Below, one piece after another: positions 22,720 through 31,692 of a DNA stretch of 47,430 bases (the first letter of the stretch is position 1; each line of letters starts with the position of its first letter). This DNA is from Candidatus Magnetominusculus sp. LBB02 (GTDB lineage Bacteria; Nitrospirota; Thermodesulfovibrionia; Thermodesulfovibrionales; Magnetobacteriaceae), in NCBI GenBank assembly GCA_022321325.1, contig JAKOEO010000005.1, positions 38,122 to 85,551 on the forward strand. Direction: 5' to 3'. The notes under the pieces were generated by a model. That model was not told where the DNA came from. It saw only the letters and a list, made by a program, of their open reading frames with translations, and ran no database searches. Both the position numbers and the translations under genes were made by a program.

Positions 22720-25230
22720 TTATATATCAGTTTCTACGGGTTTAACAGACCAGATATCGTCGGCATACTCTTTAATTGTCCTGTCGCTTGAGAAAAAGCC
22801 TATGTTTGCTACGTTTAGTATGGACATCTTAGTCCATGCCGTCTGGTCTTTATAAACTTGCGCGACATGTTCCTGGCACCTGGCATATGACTCAAAGTCA
22901 GCCATCACCATATACTGGTCGCCCTGGCTAAGAAGAGACTCTATGATAGGTTTGAAGATGTTTGCATCGTTTCCAGAGAAAAAGCCATTGCTAATCATGT
23001 CAACGGCCTGCTTAAGCTCGGCGTTTCGTTCATAATACTCATAAGGATTATAGCCGCATTGTTTTAACTCAGCCACTTTGTCCGCCGTCAGACCAAAGAT
23101 GAAGATATTTTCTTCCCCTATGTGTTCTTTTAGCTCGATATTGGCGCCGTCAAGCGTCCCTATGGTCAGGGCACCATTGAGGGCAAACTTCATATTGCCG
23201 GTTCCTGAGGCCTCCGTGCCGGCCGTTGAAATCTGCTCTGACAGCTCAGCCGCCGGAAGTATCATCTCCGAGATTGAGACCGAGTAGTTCTCCATAAAAA
23301 ACACCGTCAGCAAATGATTTGCCTCAGGGTCGTTATTAATCACACTGGCAATGGAGTTAATAAGCTTGATAATCAGTTTTGCCATAAAATATCCTGGGGC
23401 GGCCTTGCCTCCGAATATCACCGTTCTTGGTACAATGTTCTTTAATGCGGCGGCGTTGCCGCTTTTGACGGCGGCCTTTATCCGATTATAGAGAACTACG
23501 GCATGAATGGCGTTAAGCAGTTGACGCTTGTATTCGTGCTTACGCTTAAAATGGCAGTCAAATATAGAGTCGGTATTGAGCGATATCCCCTTTTTTTCTT
23601 TGAGGCAATGTGCCAGCAATCCCTTGTTTTCCTGCTTTATAGTGCGCCACTTTTTCTGAAACTCAATATTGTCGGCAAGCGGTATAAGCTTTTTAAGCTC
23701 GCTTAGCTCGTATACCCACGCATCTCCGATATGCTCGGTTATCAGCTCTGAAAGGGCAGGATTACAGAGCCTGAGCCACCTGCGCTGAGTGATTCCATTG
23801 GTCTTATTGTTGAATTTATTCGGCCAGTATTCATAGAAATCTCTGAACAATTCGTTTTTAATTATTTCTGAATGAAGTGCACTGACGCCGTTTACCGAAT
23901 GACTTCCTACGATTGAAAGGTTGGCCATGCGTACTTTTTTCTCATCGCCCTCCTCAATAATGGACATGCGGCTCAGTTTACCGTTGTCGCCGGGGTATCT
24001 TTCCTCAACTCCTTTGAGGAACCGATAATTAATCTCGTATATAATCTCCAGATGCCGCGGCAGCACGCGCTCAAACAGCGGCACTGACCATCTCTCAAGC
24101 GCCTCCGGCAAAATTGTATGGTTGGTGTAGCCAAATGTCTCAGTGGTAATCTCCCATGCGGTATCCCAGTCCAACCCTTCTATGTCAATAAATATCCTCA
24201 TCAGCTCTGCAATGGCAATTGACGGGTGCGTATCATTTAATTGAATAGCCGCTTTGTCCGAAAACTCCTTGAATGGTATGGGCCGCGGCCTGTTCTTCTT
24301 AAAACGCCTCAAGATGTCCTGAAGAGTGGCCGAGACGAAGAAATACTCCTGCTTCAGGCGCAGCTCCTTGCCTTCAAACACATTGTCGTTGGGATAGAGC
24401 ACCTTTGAGATAGTCTCGGTAAGCACCTTGTCCTCAACAGCCCTTTCATAGTTGCCATGATGGAAATAGCTGAGGTCAAAGTCACGGGAGGACTTAGCCG
24501 CCCACAGGCGCATCGTATTGACCGTATTATTGTGATAGCCGGGAATGGCGGTGTCATATCCCAGGGCAATAACATCCTGAGTCTCTACCCAGTTACAGAT
24601 TAATTTCCCCGTTTTGTCGGTGTATTTGTTGACCCTGCCATAGAATTTCACTACAAAAAGATATTCCGGCCTCTCAATCTCCCACGGGTTGCCAAAGCGA
24701 AGCCAGTTATCAGGTGTCTCTATCTGATGGCCGTTACGTATCTTCTGAAAAAATATGCCGTATTCATAGCGGATTCCATATCCATAGGCCGGTATTCTAA
24801 GCGTTGCAAGCGAATCCAGAAAACATGCGGCAAGCCTTCCCAGTCCGCCATTGCCAAGACCGGGGTCCCACTCAAGTTCTCTGAGGTCTTCAAGCTCAAT
24901 TCCTATATCCTGAAGTTCCCTCTGAACCTCTTGATAAAGCCCCAGATTTACAAGGACATTGCCTAATGACCTGCCGATGAGAAACTCCAGAGACAGGTAA
25001 TAAACCCGCTTTGAGTCCTTATTGTAGTATGTCTGCTGGGTTTTAATCCATTTCTCGACAAGCCTGTCGCGAACGGCAAGGGCAAGGGCCTTGTACTTGT
25101 CCCTCTGTGTGGCGGTGTATTCGTCCTTTGCCAGCGTGTACTTCAGGTGGCGCAGAAACGAGTCCTTAACCGTATCCCCCTCAGCAGTAGTCGTCACCTT
25201 TACAGGCGTACCTCTTTTATTCGCCGCCAT
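22720..25230 (-). CDS. glgP: Glycogen/starch phosphorylase
   Basis: An 836-residue GT35 enzyme that phosphorolyses alpha-1,4-glucans to glucose-1-phosphate. Typical features are YYLSLEFLIGRSLGN, ELEWDPGLGNGGLGRLAACF, and the pyridoxal-phosphate loop EASGTGNMKFALNG with the Schiff-base lysine at residue 681 from this start. Cytosolic. The frame extends to an ATG at 25248, but that ATG is followed at once by TATAAT (25245-25240), which is the -10 box of a full-consensus promoter, so the start must be the ATG at 25230 (MAANKRGTP). The leader would then be only about three bases. Together with the GH13 branching enzyme at 35722 and Pgi at 30300 it forms a glycogen-to-glycolysis route, although the genes are not clustered. 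Confidence 0.95.
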   Translation of the reverse strand: MAANKRGTPVKVTTTAEGDTVKDSFLRHLKYTLAKDEYTATQRDKYKALALAVRDRLVEKWIKTQQTYYNKDSKRVYYLSLEFLIGRSLGNVLVNLGLYQEVQRELQDIGIELEDLRELEWDPGLGNGGLGRLAACFLDSLATLRIPAYGYGIRYEYGIFFQKIRNGHQIETPDNWLRFGNPWEIERPEYLFVVKFYGRVNKYTDKTGKLICNWVETQDVIALGYDTAIPGYHNNTVNTMRLWAAKSSRDFDLSYFHHGNYERAVEDKVLTETISKVLYPNDNVFEGKELRLKQEYFFVSATLQDILRRFKKNRPRPIPFKEFSDKAAIQLNDTHPSIAIAELMRIFIDIEGLDWDTAWEITTETFGYTNHTILPEALERWSVPLFERVLPRHLEIIYEINYRFLKGVEERYPGDNGKLSRMSIIEEGDEKKVRMANLSIVGSHSVNGVSALHSEIIKNELFRDFYEYWPNKFNNKTNGITQRRWLRLCNPALSELITEHIGDAWVYELSELKKLIPLADNIEFQKKWRTIKQENKGLLAHCLKEKKGISLNTDSIFDCHFKRKHEYKRQLLNAIHAVVLYNRIKAAVKSGNAAALKNIVPRTVIFGGKAAPGYFMAKLIIKLINSIASVINNDPEANHLLTVFFMENYSVSISEMILPAAELSEQISTAGTEASGTGNMKFALNGALTIGTLDGANIELKEHIGEENIFIFGLTADKVAELKQCGYNPYEYYERNAELKQAVDMISNGFFSGNDANIFKPIIESLLSQGDQYMVMADFESYARCQEHVAQVYKDQTAWTKMSILNVANIGFFSSDRTIKEYADDIWSVKPVETDI

Positions 25231-25239
25231 AGCACTAAC

Positions 25240-25268
25240 ATTATACATAACATAATATTATTTGTCAA
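25240..25268 (-). promoter_or_regulatory. Sigma70 promoter of glgP, full consensus
   Basis: Read on the minus strand: TTGACA (25268-25263), 17 bases, TATAAT (25245-25240). Both hexamers are perfect. The start codon at 25230 is ten bases from the -10 box, so the mRNA is nearly leaderless. Confidence 0.88.
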
Positions 25269-25438
25269 GTAAATAAATATTTTCATCGGCTATTATCCAA
25301 TACTCAAAATAGTTTACCCAAATCGTTTCTTTATTCCCATTCAGCGGGACTTTATTTATCCATTCATACACATGACTACGGCCTTAAGGAGCTTGCACAG
25401 ATGTTGGATGCAAATTATACTTTCCAGCCGCGAGTGCA

Positions 25439-25468
25439 TAGACAAAACCGTAAGTCTATCAATATAAT
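25439..25468 (+). promoter_or_regulatory. Promoter candidate for the DUF486 gene
   Basis: TAGACA (25439-25444), 18 bases, TATAAT (25463-25468), giving a leader of about 26 bases. The region between this and the glgP promoter holds nothing else that I recognise. Confidence 0.6.
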
Positions 25469-25500
25469 AGAATTGTCTCTTGGTCTGGTTTTTATAAAGA

Positions 25501-25830
25501 ATGAAGACTATTATATTGTTGACAATATCCAATGTGTTTATGACCTTTGCGTGGTATGGACACTTGAAATTCAAGGACTCCCCGCTGTTTGTGGTGATTG
25601 TTATAAGCTGGGCTATTGCGTTTTTTGAGTATTGTTTTCAGGTTCCGGCCAATCGTTGGGGGCATGAGAGGTTCACAGCAGCAGAGCTCAAGACTATTCA
25701 GGAGATAATCACGCTGGTCGTATTTTGTGTCTTTTCAGTCGTTTATCTGAAGGAAGAGCTGAGGTGGAACTATGTCGTGGGATTTTTATTGATAGCGGCA
25801 GCAGGTTTTTTCATCTTCAAACAATGGTAG
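25501..25830 (+). CDS. DMT-like small membrane protein (DUF486)
   Basis: A 109-residue inner-membrane protein with four hydrophobic helices, matching the DUF486 family: SNVFMTFAWYGHLKF, SWAIAFFEYCFQVPANR and the conserved LKTIQEIITLVVF followed by YLKEELRWNYVVGF. The family belongs to the drug/metabolite transporter clan at half the EamA length, and its members have no established substrate. They probably work as dimers, as small multidrug resistance proteins do. The ribosome binding site is weak. Its last 61 bases overlap the 3' end of the convergent GT-C gene, which is unusually long for a convergent overlap in this window. Confidence 0.83.
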   Translation: MKTIILLTISNVFMTFAWYGHLKFKDSPLFVVIVISWAIAFFEYCFQVPANRWGHERFTAAELKTIQEIITLVVFCVFSVVYLKEELRWNYVVGFLLIAAAGFFIFKQW

Positions 25831-27473
25831 CGCAATATGGGAAACAGGGCAACCGGCAGATAATAACCAATCTCAGTCGGATAGCTGTAACGTACATTGG
25901 CGGTTGTCACCGCAGTTGTAACAATAGCGCTTATCAATGGACATGCTAAAAACGCTGCAACAATAAACGCCTCCCTGTCCATAAACCTCCGTCTGAATAA
26001 CGCCGCAGCCACATACGCCATCATTATAAGATAAACAGCCGTCCACCAGATATTTCTGAATATAAGCCTATGGCAGCGCTGATATATTATGCTTGCCGCC
26101 ATTAGAGGCGTCCTTATTTCAACCACAGCTACGGACGATGAGTTGTCGTCCGCAGCAGCATGAAACATTAATGCGTTTTTCATTTCAGGCGGATATGGAC
26201 TTAGGTATTCGTTTAACGTCCATGCGATGACCGCCCTGTCAGAAAGCGGCAGGGCGTCTTTTGATTCTCGAATCGTGTTTTGGTAGGCGGCCACGGCGTA
26301 GGCCGAGTAGGGAATAATTTTATTGTATATATATGTGCCTCCGTTGATGTCGGCCTCTTCAAGCCTGATGTTGGTAAGATAATACGCAAACATCACGCCT
26401 ACAAATTTCAGGTATATCAGAGGATGGCCCTTAATCTCTGCCATTGCTATCTCGTTTAAGACCGGATACAAGCCCATCAACGGTGTGGCAGGGTTAGGCG
26501 TGGGCGGCTTTATTGATTTGAGAAGCTCAAACGTAATGGCTAAGTTATATGCGTATGTCGTTCGGAATGTCTCGTTTAGCGCTTGAATATCCCATGAACT
26601 CATCACCGTGCGTCGTTGGTCCTCTGAGACCCTTTTGACTACACTTTCGGCGATTGCCTTATTGACATCGTCGGGGAATGTCTTGTCTGGCTTCATAAAA
26701 GGTATCGTAAGGCTGAACAGATTGTGCGGCCCAAATGGCGATACTGTGAATGAACCCAGAGTATAACGATTATAGCACGCAAGGATGACAAGCATAACGG
26801 CGCAAGGAATCGTAAATGCGGCTGTTGCCTTCCACGGGTAGCGGTTTCTCATCTGATATGCCACAGTTGCAGCCGCTACTAATAAGATGAATATCCCTGC
26901 CGGCCTTATCCAAATCATATAACCCATCAAACAAGAGGCCACCGCCCATGTCAACGCCCTTTTACTGTGAAAGGCGTTGATAAAAAATGAAAAGAACAAC
27001 ATCAGAAAACTTACATAAAGGCTCTCCGACATATAGTTTGACTCATACCAGAGAAAGGTTACAGATGTCGAATATGCCGCAATAGCACTAGCCGCATAGA
27101 GCGCCGCATCAGGATATTTCTTATATATCACATAGACCAGAAAAAGCAGCGAGGCAATGCTCAGGACAGTCTGCGTTATGACTATAGTTAAATTTGAGGG
27201 ATTTCCAAAGAGTTTAAACAACAGAACTATAAACAGTGGATAGCCGGGCGTGCGATGGTCAAAGTACGGCAGGGTGCCGTTTAACATCCAATAAGCCGGT
27301 TTTGCGTATGTCCAACTGTCAGGCGTAAGCGTTACAATAGGATAGTATAGATAAAAAGGCAGCCGCGTCAACAAAAATGGCACTATGACTATCAAAAAGG
27401 CAAGTACGCCCCTGAACCTGTCAAAACGCGTGGAGACAGAGCAATTGCCGAGCGCCTTAAGCATTGCTGTCAC
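25770..27473 (-). CDS. GT-C family membrane glycosyltransferase
   Basis: A 567-residue polytopic membrane protein of the dolichyl/undecaprenyl-phosphate-sugar type (GT39/GT83/PMT_2-like). The first periplasmic loop has TLTPDSWTYAKPA with the acidic residue D52, the expected catalytic/metal position, followed by DHRTPGYPLF, a motif of these enzymes. About ten hydrophobic helices follow, and a soluble loop of some 150 residues lies in the C-terminal half. Such enzymes transfer a sugar from a lipid-linked donor to lipid A, protein or another glycan on the periplasmic side. The start is GTG 27473 or ATG 27464. It lies four bases after the nagA-like gene, the last gene of a three-gene operon. Its 3' end overlaps the convergent DUF486 gene by 61 bases. 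The acceptor is unknown. Confidence 0.8.
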   Translation of the reverse strand: MTAMLKALGNCSVSTRFDRFRGVLAFLIVIVPFLLTRLPFYLYYPIVTLTPDSWTYAKPAYWMLNGTLPYFDHRTPGYPLFIVLLFKLFGNPSNLTIVITQTVLSIASLLFLVYVIYKKYPDAALYAASAIAAYSTSVTFLWYESNYMSESLYVSFLMLFFSFFINAFHSKRALTWAVASCLMGYMIWIRPAGIFILLVAAATVAYQMRNRYPWKATAAFTIPCAVMLVILACYNRYTLGSFTVSPFGPHNLFSLTIPFMKPDKTFPDDVNKAIAESVVKRVSEDQRRTVMSSWDIQALNETFRTTYAYNLAITFELLKSIKPPTPNPATPLMGLYPVLNEIAMAEIKGHPLIYLKFVGVMFAYYLTNIRLEEADINGGTYIYNKIIPYSAYAVAAYQNTIRESKDALPLSDRAVIAWTLNEYLSPYPPEMKNALMFHAAADDNSSSVAVVEIRTPLMAASIIYQRCHRLIFRNIWWTAVYLIMMAYVAAALFRRRFMDREAFIVAAFLACPLISAIVTTAVTTANVRYSYPTEIGYYLPVALFPILRYHCLKMKKPAAAINKNPTT

Positions 27474-27477
27474 AGCG

Positions 27478-28338
27478 TCAACTCGGCGGCGACAAGTAGC
27501 GCGCGGGATTTTCTGTAATGCACTTCATTATTTTGTCTTCGCCAAAGCCAAGCCGTATCAGCCGGGCTGCCGACTCTGTTATGGTAGAGGCGCCGCCCTG
27601 CAGGGTATTATTTGCATCGGTAATGCCTGTGCCCGCCGCTTCCCCAGTTTCTCTGACCGAGTCAGAGACTATGATTATCCTGTCTGCCGGTTTGGCGGCA
27701 AATATCAACTCAATCGCACCGTTATGAAGGTGATAGGGGTCGGCTATAACCTCAACGTAAATATCCCTGTTTGTAAGGCCAAAGCCGACAAGGCCAGGCT
27801 CTCTGTGGTGAAACGCAGAGGCAGCGTTAAACAAGTGAGTAATGCCGCGGGCGCCGGCCTGAAAGCCGGCCTCTGCCTCGGCATATTTCGCGGTTGAGTG
27901 TCCCATGCTAACAACGATTCCCCGTCTTGCAATCAGCCGTATCAGTTCAAGGGCGCCGTCAAGTTCAGGGGCCACTGTGATTATCTTTACAATGTCTTCA
28001 AAGCCTTCGATAAGTTTTGCAAGGGCATACTCAGATGGTTTGATGAATGCGGTACCTTTGAGGGCGCCGCACCTGAAGGCATTTAGAAAAGGCCCCTCCA
28101 GATGTACGCCGATGATAGCCGCCTGGCCGGTTACGCCGCCCTGCTGAAGCGTCATCGCCTCCTTTATAGCCTCCATGTGAAGGCGCATTGTTTGAATATC
28201 GTCCGCATAGACAGTGGGAAGAATTGCGTCAACGCCGGATCTCATCTGTATTTCGGCGATTTTCAGTATCTGTGCGGCTGACGATGTCCTTGTATCGAGG
28301 CCGGCTATCCCGTGTATGTGAATATCAATCTTTTTCAT
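27478..28338 (-). CDS. NagA-like N-acetylglucosamine-6-phosphate deacetylase
   Basis: A 286-residue amidohydrolase-fold enzyme related to NagA, which converts GlcNAc-6-phosphate to glucosamine-6-phosphate and acetate. Metal and active-site elements are present: IHIHG (H7, H9), GVHLEGPF (E81), MGHS (H147), THLFNA (H168) and IVSDS (D226). Standard NagA is about 380 residues with a small beta domain built from both ends; this protein starts directly at the barrel and is about 95 residues shorter. The short form may have a different substrate. Its ATG overlaps the stop of the sodium symporter gene by four bases (ATGA), which suggests that the sugar taken up by that transporter is the substrate or its precursor. 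No nagB or sugar kinase is adjacent. Confidence 0.8.
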   Translation of the reverse strand: MKKIDIHIHGIAGLDTRTSSAAQILKIAEIQMRSGVDAILPTVYADDIQTMRLHMEAIKEAMTLQQGGVTGQAAIIGVHLEGPFLNAFRCGALKGTAFIKPSEYALAKLIEGFEDIVKIITVAPELDGALELIRLIARRGIVVSMGHSTAKYAEAEAGFQAGARGITHLFNAASAFHHREPGLVGFGLTNRDIYVEVIADPYHLHNGAIELIFAAKPADRIIIVSDSVRETGEAAGTGITDANNTLQGGASTITESAARLIRLGFGEDKIMKCITENPARYLSPPS

Positions 28339-30056
28339 TGTGAAACATCCCCCTTGCGAAGCCCCTTATAGAGCAAAATCCCCGCAGCCAGGCCAACTAC
28401 GGCGAAGACTATGCCCTCTGTCAATCTCTGAAGCAGCGCCATTCCCACGCTAAGCGTAAAGGCATAGACAAAGACCGTGCCCGTCAGCCATTCCCATATA
28501 GGGGAGCGATAGTCGGCCGCCCTGACGTTTGAGGCCGGAAGTTTCTTCTCTATCGCCCGCCAGCCAATGCCTCCGGCGTAGACGCGCTTGTAGAATTCGA
28601 TAAGTTTCCCCTCGTCTGACGGCCTGCTCAGAAGCGTAACCGCGACCCACACCGCCGTTGAGAGGAATATTATAAGAAATAGTTTTTCAAAATACGGCAG
28701 CTGCGGCAAATAGATGAAAATAACGGCAGAGACAACCGTCGAGGTCAGCATGGCGGATATTTCGCTCCACGGATTGACGCGCCACCAGTACCATCTCATC
28801 AGGAATACCAGCCCTGTGCCGCTTCCAAAGGCCACAAGAAACTTAAACGTCCCCACAATGGACTCAGAAAAATAAGTAACAATGGCAGTAAGAACGCTAA
28901 GACCTAAAATTGACAGCCGCGTTGCCACAATATAATGCCTTTCTGTGGCATTAGTGACAATAAAGCGCATGTAAAAGTCTTTTATAAAATATGCCGATGA
29001 TAGATTCAAATATGTTGCGATTGATGACATAAAGGCGGCAAAAAAAGATGCGAACATCAGGCCCCGCAGCCCGTTTGGAAGCAGTTGCACGGCCATAGTG
29101 GGGTAGACGGCCTCGTTGTCATTGGCCTGTGGATAGAGTATCAGCGAGGCCAGGGCGGCCAGTATCCAGGGCCATGACCTCAGGGCGTAGTTTGCGATGT
29201 TGAAAAACAGGGTTGCCCCGATGGCGTCCTTTTCGCTCTTACATGAGGCCATGCGCTGTACCACCACGCCGCCGCCGTCTGAGGAGTATTTTGCCCACCA
29301 GCTAAGCCCCATATATGCGAAAAAGGTAAGGACTGGGATGCCCATAAGGCCGGTCTCAAACGACGGGAAGAAATCCAGATAGTGGCTGCCGCCGCCAATG
29401 GCCGCAACCTTCTCTGTCAAGGCGGCAAGGCCGCCAACTTTTTGTACAGATATGACGGCAAGTATTATGGAGCCAGTCATGGCCAGTATGAACTGAAAGA
29501 AATCTGTTATGATAACGCCCCAGTAACCGGCAGACAGGGAGTAGACGATAGTAACGCTGCTTGAGATAAGTATTGCCGTCCACTTGCCCCACCCCAGTCC
29601 GACATCGAGTATTTTTACCATCGCCAGTATTATCTGCGCCTTGATAATCGTATGGAGGAACATGGAAAAGTATATTGCCTTAAGCCCCCTGAGAAACGAG
29701 GCCGATTTCCCTGAGTAGCGCATCTCTGTCAGCTCTACGTCGGTCATCACTCCCGCGCGTTTCCAGAGTTTTGCAAATACGGTGACAGAGAGCATTCCTG
29801 TCATCAGAAAGCACCACCACTGCCAGTTTTCATAGATACCGTTTGAGCGAATCAGGGCGGTGATATAAAGAGGCGTGTCGGAGGAAAACGTAGTGGCAAC
29901 CATTGACGTACCGGCAAGCCACCAGGGAAGCCGTCTGCCGGAGAGAAAAAACTCCTCGGTTGAGCTTGACGCCCTCTTTGTGAAATAAAGCCCCAGCGCC
30001 AGGGACGCCGCGAAGTAACCCACAATAATTACTATATCTGTCTGCGACAGGTGCAT
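28335..30056 (-). CDS. Sodium/solute symporter (SSS family)
   Basis: A 573-residue transporter with 13 to 14 hydrophobic helices. It shows SSS-family features: FFLSGRRLPWWLAGTSMVATTFSSDTP in the first two helices, SAGYWGVIITDFFQFILA, RGLMFASFFAAFMSSIATYLNLSSAY with the sodium-binding Ser/Thr region, and the late helix LVAFGSGTGLVFLMRWYWWRVNPWSEI. Family members import sugars, sialic acid, amino acids or organic acids with sodium; RYWWRxN-like endings are common in the sugar group. The frame is open to a TTG at 30074, but the ATG at 30056 starts the natural MHLSQTDIVI N-terminus. There is no Shine-Dalgarno sequence, and an extended -10 box ends five bases upstream. First gene of the operon with the nagA-like and GT-C genes, so a carbohydrate substrate is likely. 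Confidence 0.88.
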   Translation of the reverse strand: MHLSQTDIVIIVGYFAASLALGLYFTKRASSSTEEFFLSGRRLPWWLAGTSMVATTFSSDTPLYITALIRSNGIYENWQWWCFLMTGMLSVTVFAKLWKRAGVMTDVELTEMRYSGKSASFLRGLKAIYFSMFLHTIIKAQIILAMVKILDVGLGWGKWTAILISSSVTIVYSLSAGYWGVIITDFFQFILAMTGSIILAVISVQKVGGLAALTEKVAAIGGGSHYLDFFPSFETGLMGIPVLTFFAYMGLSWWAKYSSDGGGVVVQRMASCKSEKDAIGATLFFNIANYALRSWPWILAALASLILYPQANDNEAVYPTMAVQLLPNGLRGLMFASFFAAFMSSIATYLNLSSAYFIKDFYMRFIVTNATERHYIVATRLSILGLSVLTAIVTYFSESIVGTFKFLVAFGSGTGLVFLMRWYWWRVNPWSEISAMLTSTVVSAVIFIYLPQLPYFEKLFLIIFLSTAVWVAVTLLSRPSDEGKLIEFYKRVYAGGIGWRAIEKKLPASNVRAADYRSPIWEWLTGTVFVYAFTLSVGMALLQRLTEGIVFAVVGLAAGILLYKGLRKGDVSQ

Positions 30057-30061
30057 GGGGT

Positions 30062-30070
30062 ATAATACCA
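30062..30070 (-). promoter_or_regulatory. Extended -10 promoter of the symporter operon
   Basis: On the minus strand TGGTATTAT (30070-30062) is a TGn extended -10 box. The ATG at 30056 lies six bases after it, so transcription would start at or next to the A of ATG. The -35 region has only a poor match, as is allowed for extended -10 promoters. Confidence 0.55.
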
Positions 30071-30215
30071 GCAACCATATACCTAAAGTCTATGTCTGAC
30101 GGATGGCGTACTTACTTTTCCATCCATGAATAACGATGACATCTGTTTCCTGTCCAAACATCAACGCCAACAATGACTACGAGGTCATTTGGCTTAACTG
30201 GCTGATTTTCGTCCA

Positions 30216-30245
30216 TTGCCATTTTCAGGCTGGATCTGATAGACT
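30216..30245 (+). promoter_or_regulatory. Promoter candidate for pgi
   Basis: TTGCCA (30216-30221), 18 bases, TAGACT (30240-30245). The -10 hexamer is the same as in the actin-like gene promoter candidate. A small inverted repeat GGATGG/CCATCC (30101-30106/30120-30125) is also in this gap. Confidence 0.35.
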
Positions 30246-30299
30246 AAGCAGTAAGAATGGTTGACATGTTTTTAACGATTTCAGGGGGTGTCTGCCCGT

Positions 30300-31640
30300 A
30301 TGCTTGAAATGCACTTTGGAAATATGCTTGAAGAGGTTATCAAGGAAAAGGGCCTTTCTTTAGTTGAAATAGAGGAGATTCGCGATAAGACTGCCGTTGC
30401 GCACAACCAGATATGCGGTAGAAAATGGGATGAGCTTGCCTTTATTGACCTTGTCAGCCAGGATACATCCGCTATCAAGGAAATTGCCGCTAAGATAGTA
30501 GAAAACTCAGACCTCTTTCTCCTTCTGGGCATTGGCGGCTCTGCCATGGGTCCGCGCGCTATTTTGGAGGCGCTCTCTCCCATGCACAACTTCAGACACA
30601 GCCCAAAGATCTTCATCTACGACAACATTGACCCGCGCTCCCTCGAGGCAATCATCGAGGTCATTGACACTCGGAAGACTACCGTTAATGTAGTCTCAAA
30701 ATCGGGGAATACTGCCGAGACCGTCGCATCGTTTATGATCTTCTGGGCGCACATGGTAAAGGCTCTCGGCAGTGACGCGGCAAAGAGATTTATCATCACG
30801 ACTAATCCGGAGGGTGGGATTCTCAGGCAAATCGTCAAAGAAAACGACCTGATGAGTCTGCCCATTCATCCCTCGATTGTCGGGCGATACTCGGTACTAA
30901 GCGCGGCTGGGCTGCTCTTGTCTGAAATTGCCGGAATTAACTCCGACGAGCTGCTTCTAGGCGCTAAGGACATATTAACCAAGTGCTCAAACGCCGAGCT
31001 GTGGGAAAACCCGGCATACATGTTCTCGGTTTTATTATATCTGATGTGCGTTAAGGAAAAGAGGACGGTAAATGTTATGATGCCCTATGCAGACGGCCTG
31101 AAGTCTCTGTCGGAGTGGTTCTGTCAGCTTTGGGCTGAGAGCCTCGGCAAACTTGGCCTGGGCATTACTCCATATCCTGCCGTCGGCACTACCGACCAGC
31201 ATTCACAGCTTCAGCTCTGGATGGAAGGCCCGGAGGACAAGGTTGTCATTTTCATACGCATAGACGACTACGGCTCCAATATTCGCATCCCCGTAGTTTT
31301 CGACAAAATTGAGGAGTTCAAGCTGCTGTCAGGGCAATGCCTCAACGACCTTATCAATGCCGCTGCCAAATCCACCGAGCTGGCACTGTCAAACGCCTCT
31401 AAGCCCAATATGACTATCACCATCCCCGCGCTTGACGCCTACCATGTAGGCCAACTTTTCATGTTCTTTGAGATTTCCACTACGTTTATGGGCTTTCTCT
31501 TTGGGGTAAATCCGTTTAACCAGCCATGGATTGAAGCGGGAAAACACAATACCTTTGGCCTGCTTGGCAAGTCTGGATTCCAGAAACAAAGAGAGGATAT
31601 TGAGCGCATGGCCAAAGACAGCGTCTGCTGGAAGTTATAG
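30300..31640 (+). CDS. pgi: Glucose-6-phosphate isomerase
   Basis: A 446-residue phosphoglucose isomerase, the length of the shorter bacterial/archaeal-type PGI enzymes. It interconverts glucose-6-phosphate and fructose-6-phosphate in the cytosol. Features seen are the sugar-phosphate-binding LLLGIGGSAMGPRAI, NVVSKSGNTAETV, and the active-site regions EWFCQLWAESLGK and GTTDQHSQLQLW (catalytic Glu and His). A C-terminal Lys lies in AGKHNTFGLLGKSGFQ. The frame extends to a GTG at 30288, but the GGGGG that could serve as a ribosome binding site abuts that codon, so I place the start at ATG 30300. Aconitase follows after 52 bases, so the two may be co-transcribed. It connects glycogen breakdown to glycolysis. 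Confidence 0.95.
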   Translation: MLEMHFGNMLEEVIKEKGLSLVEIEEIRDKTAVAHNQICGRKWDELAFIDLVSQDTSAIKEIAAKIVENSDLFLLLGIGGSAMGPRAILEALSPMHNFRHSPKIFIYDNIDPRSLEAIIEVIDTRKTTVNVVSKSGNTAETVASFMIFWAHMVKALGSDAAKRFIITTNPEGGILRQIVKENDLMSLPIHPSIVGRYSVLSAAGLLLSEIAGINSDELLLGAKDILTKCSNAELWENPAYMFSVLLYLMCVKEKRTVNVMMPYADGLKSLSEWFCQLWAESLGKLGLGITPYPAVGTTDQHSQLQLWMEGPEDKVVIFIRIDDYGSNIRIPVVFDKIEEFKLLSGQCLNDLINAAAKSTELALSNASKPNMTITIPALDAYHVGQLFMFFEISTTFMGFLFGVNPFNQPWIEAGKHNTFGLLGKSGFQKQREDIERMAKDSVCWKL

Positions 31641-31692
31641 ATTTTGCCGTCGCTAGCTAATAGAGATTAGAAAATATTGTTGGAGGTGCAGA

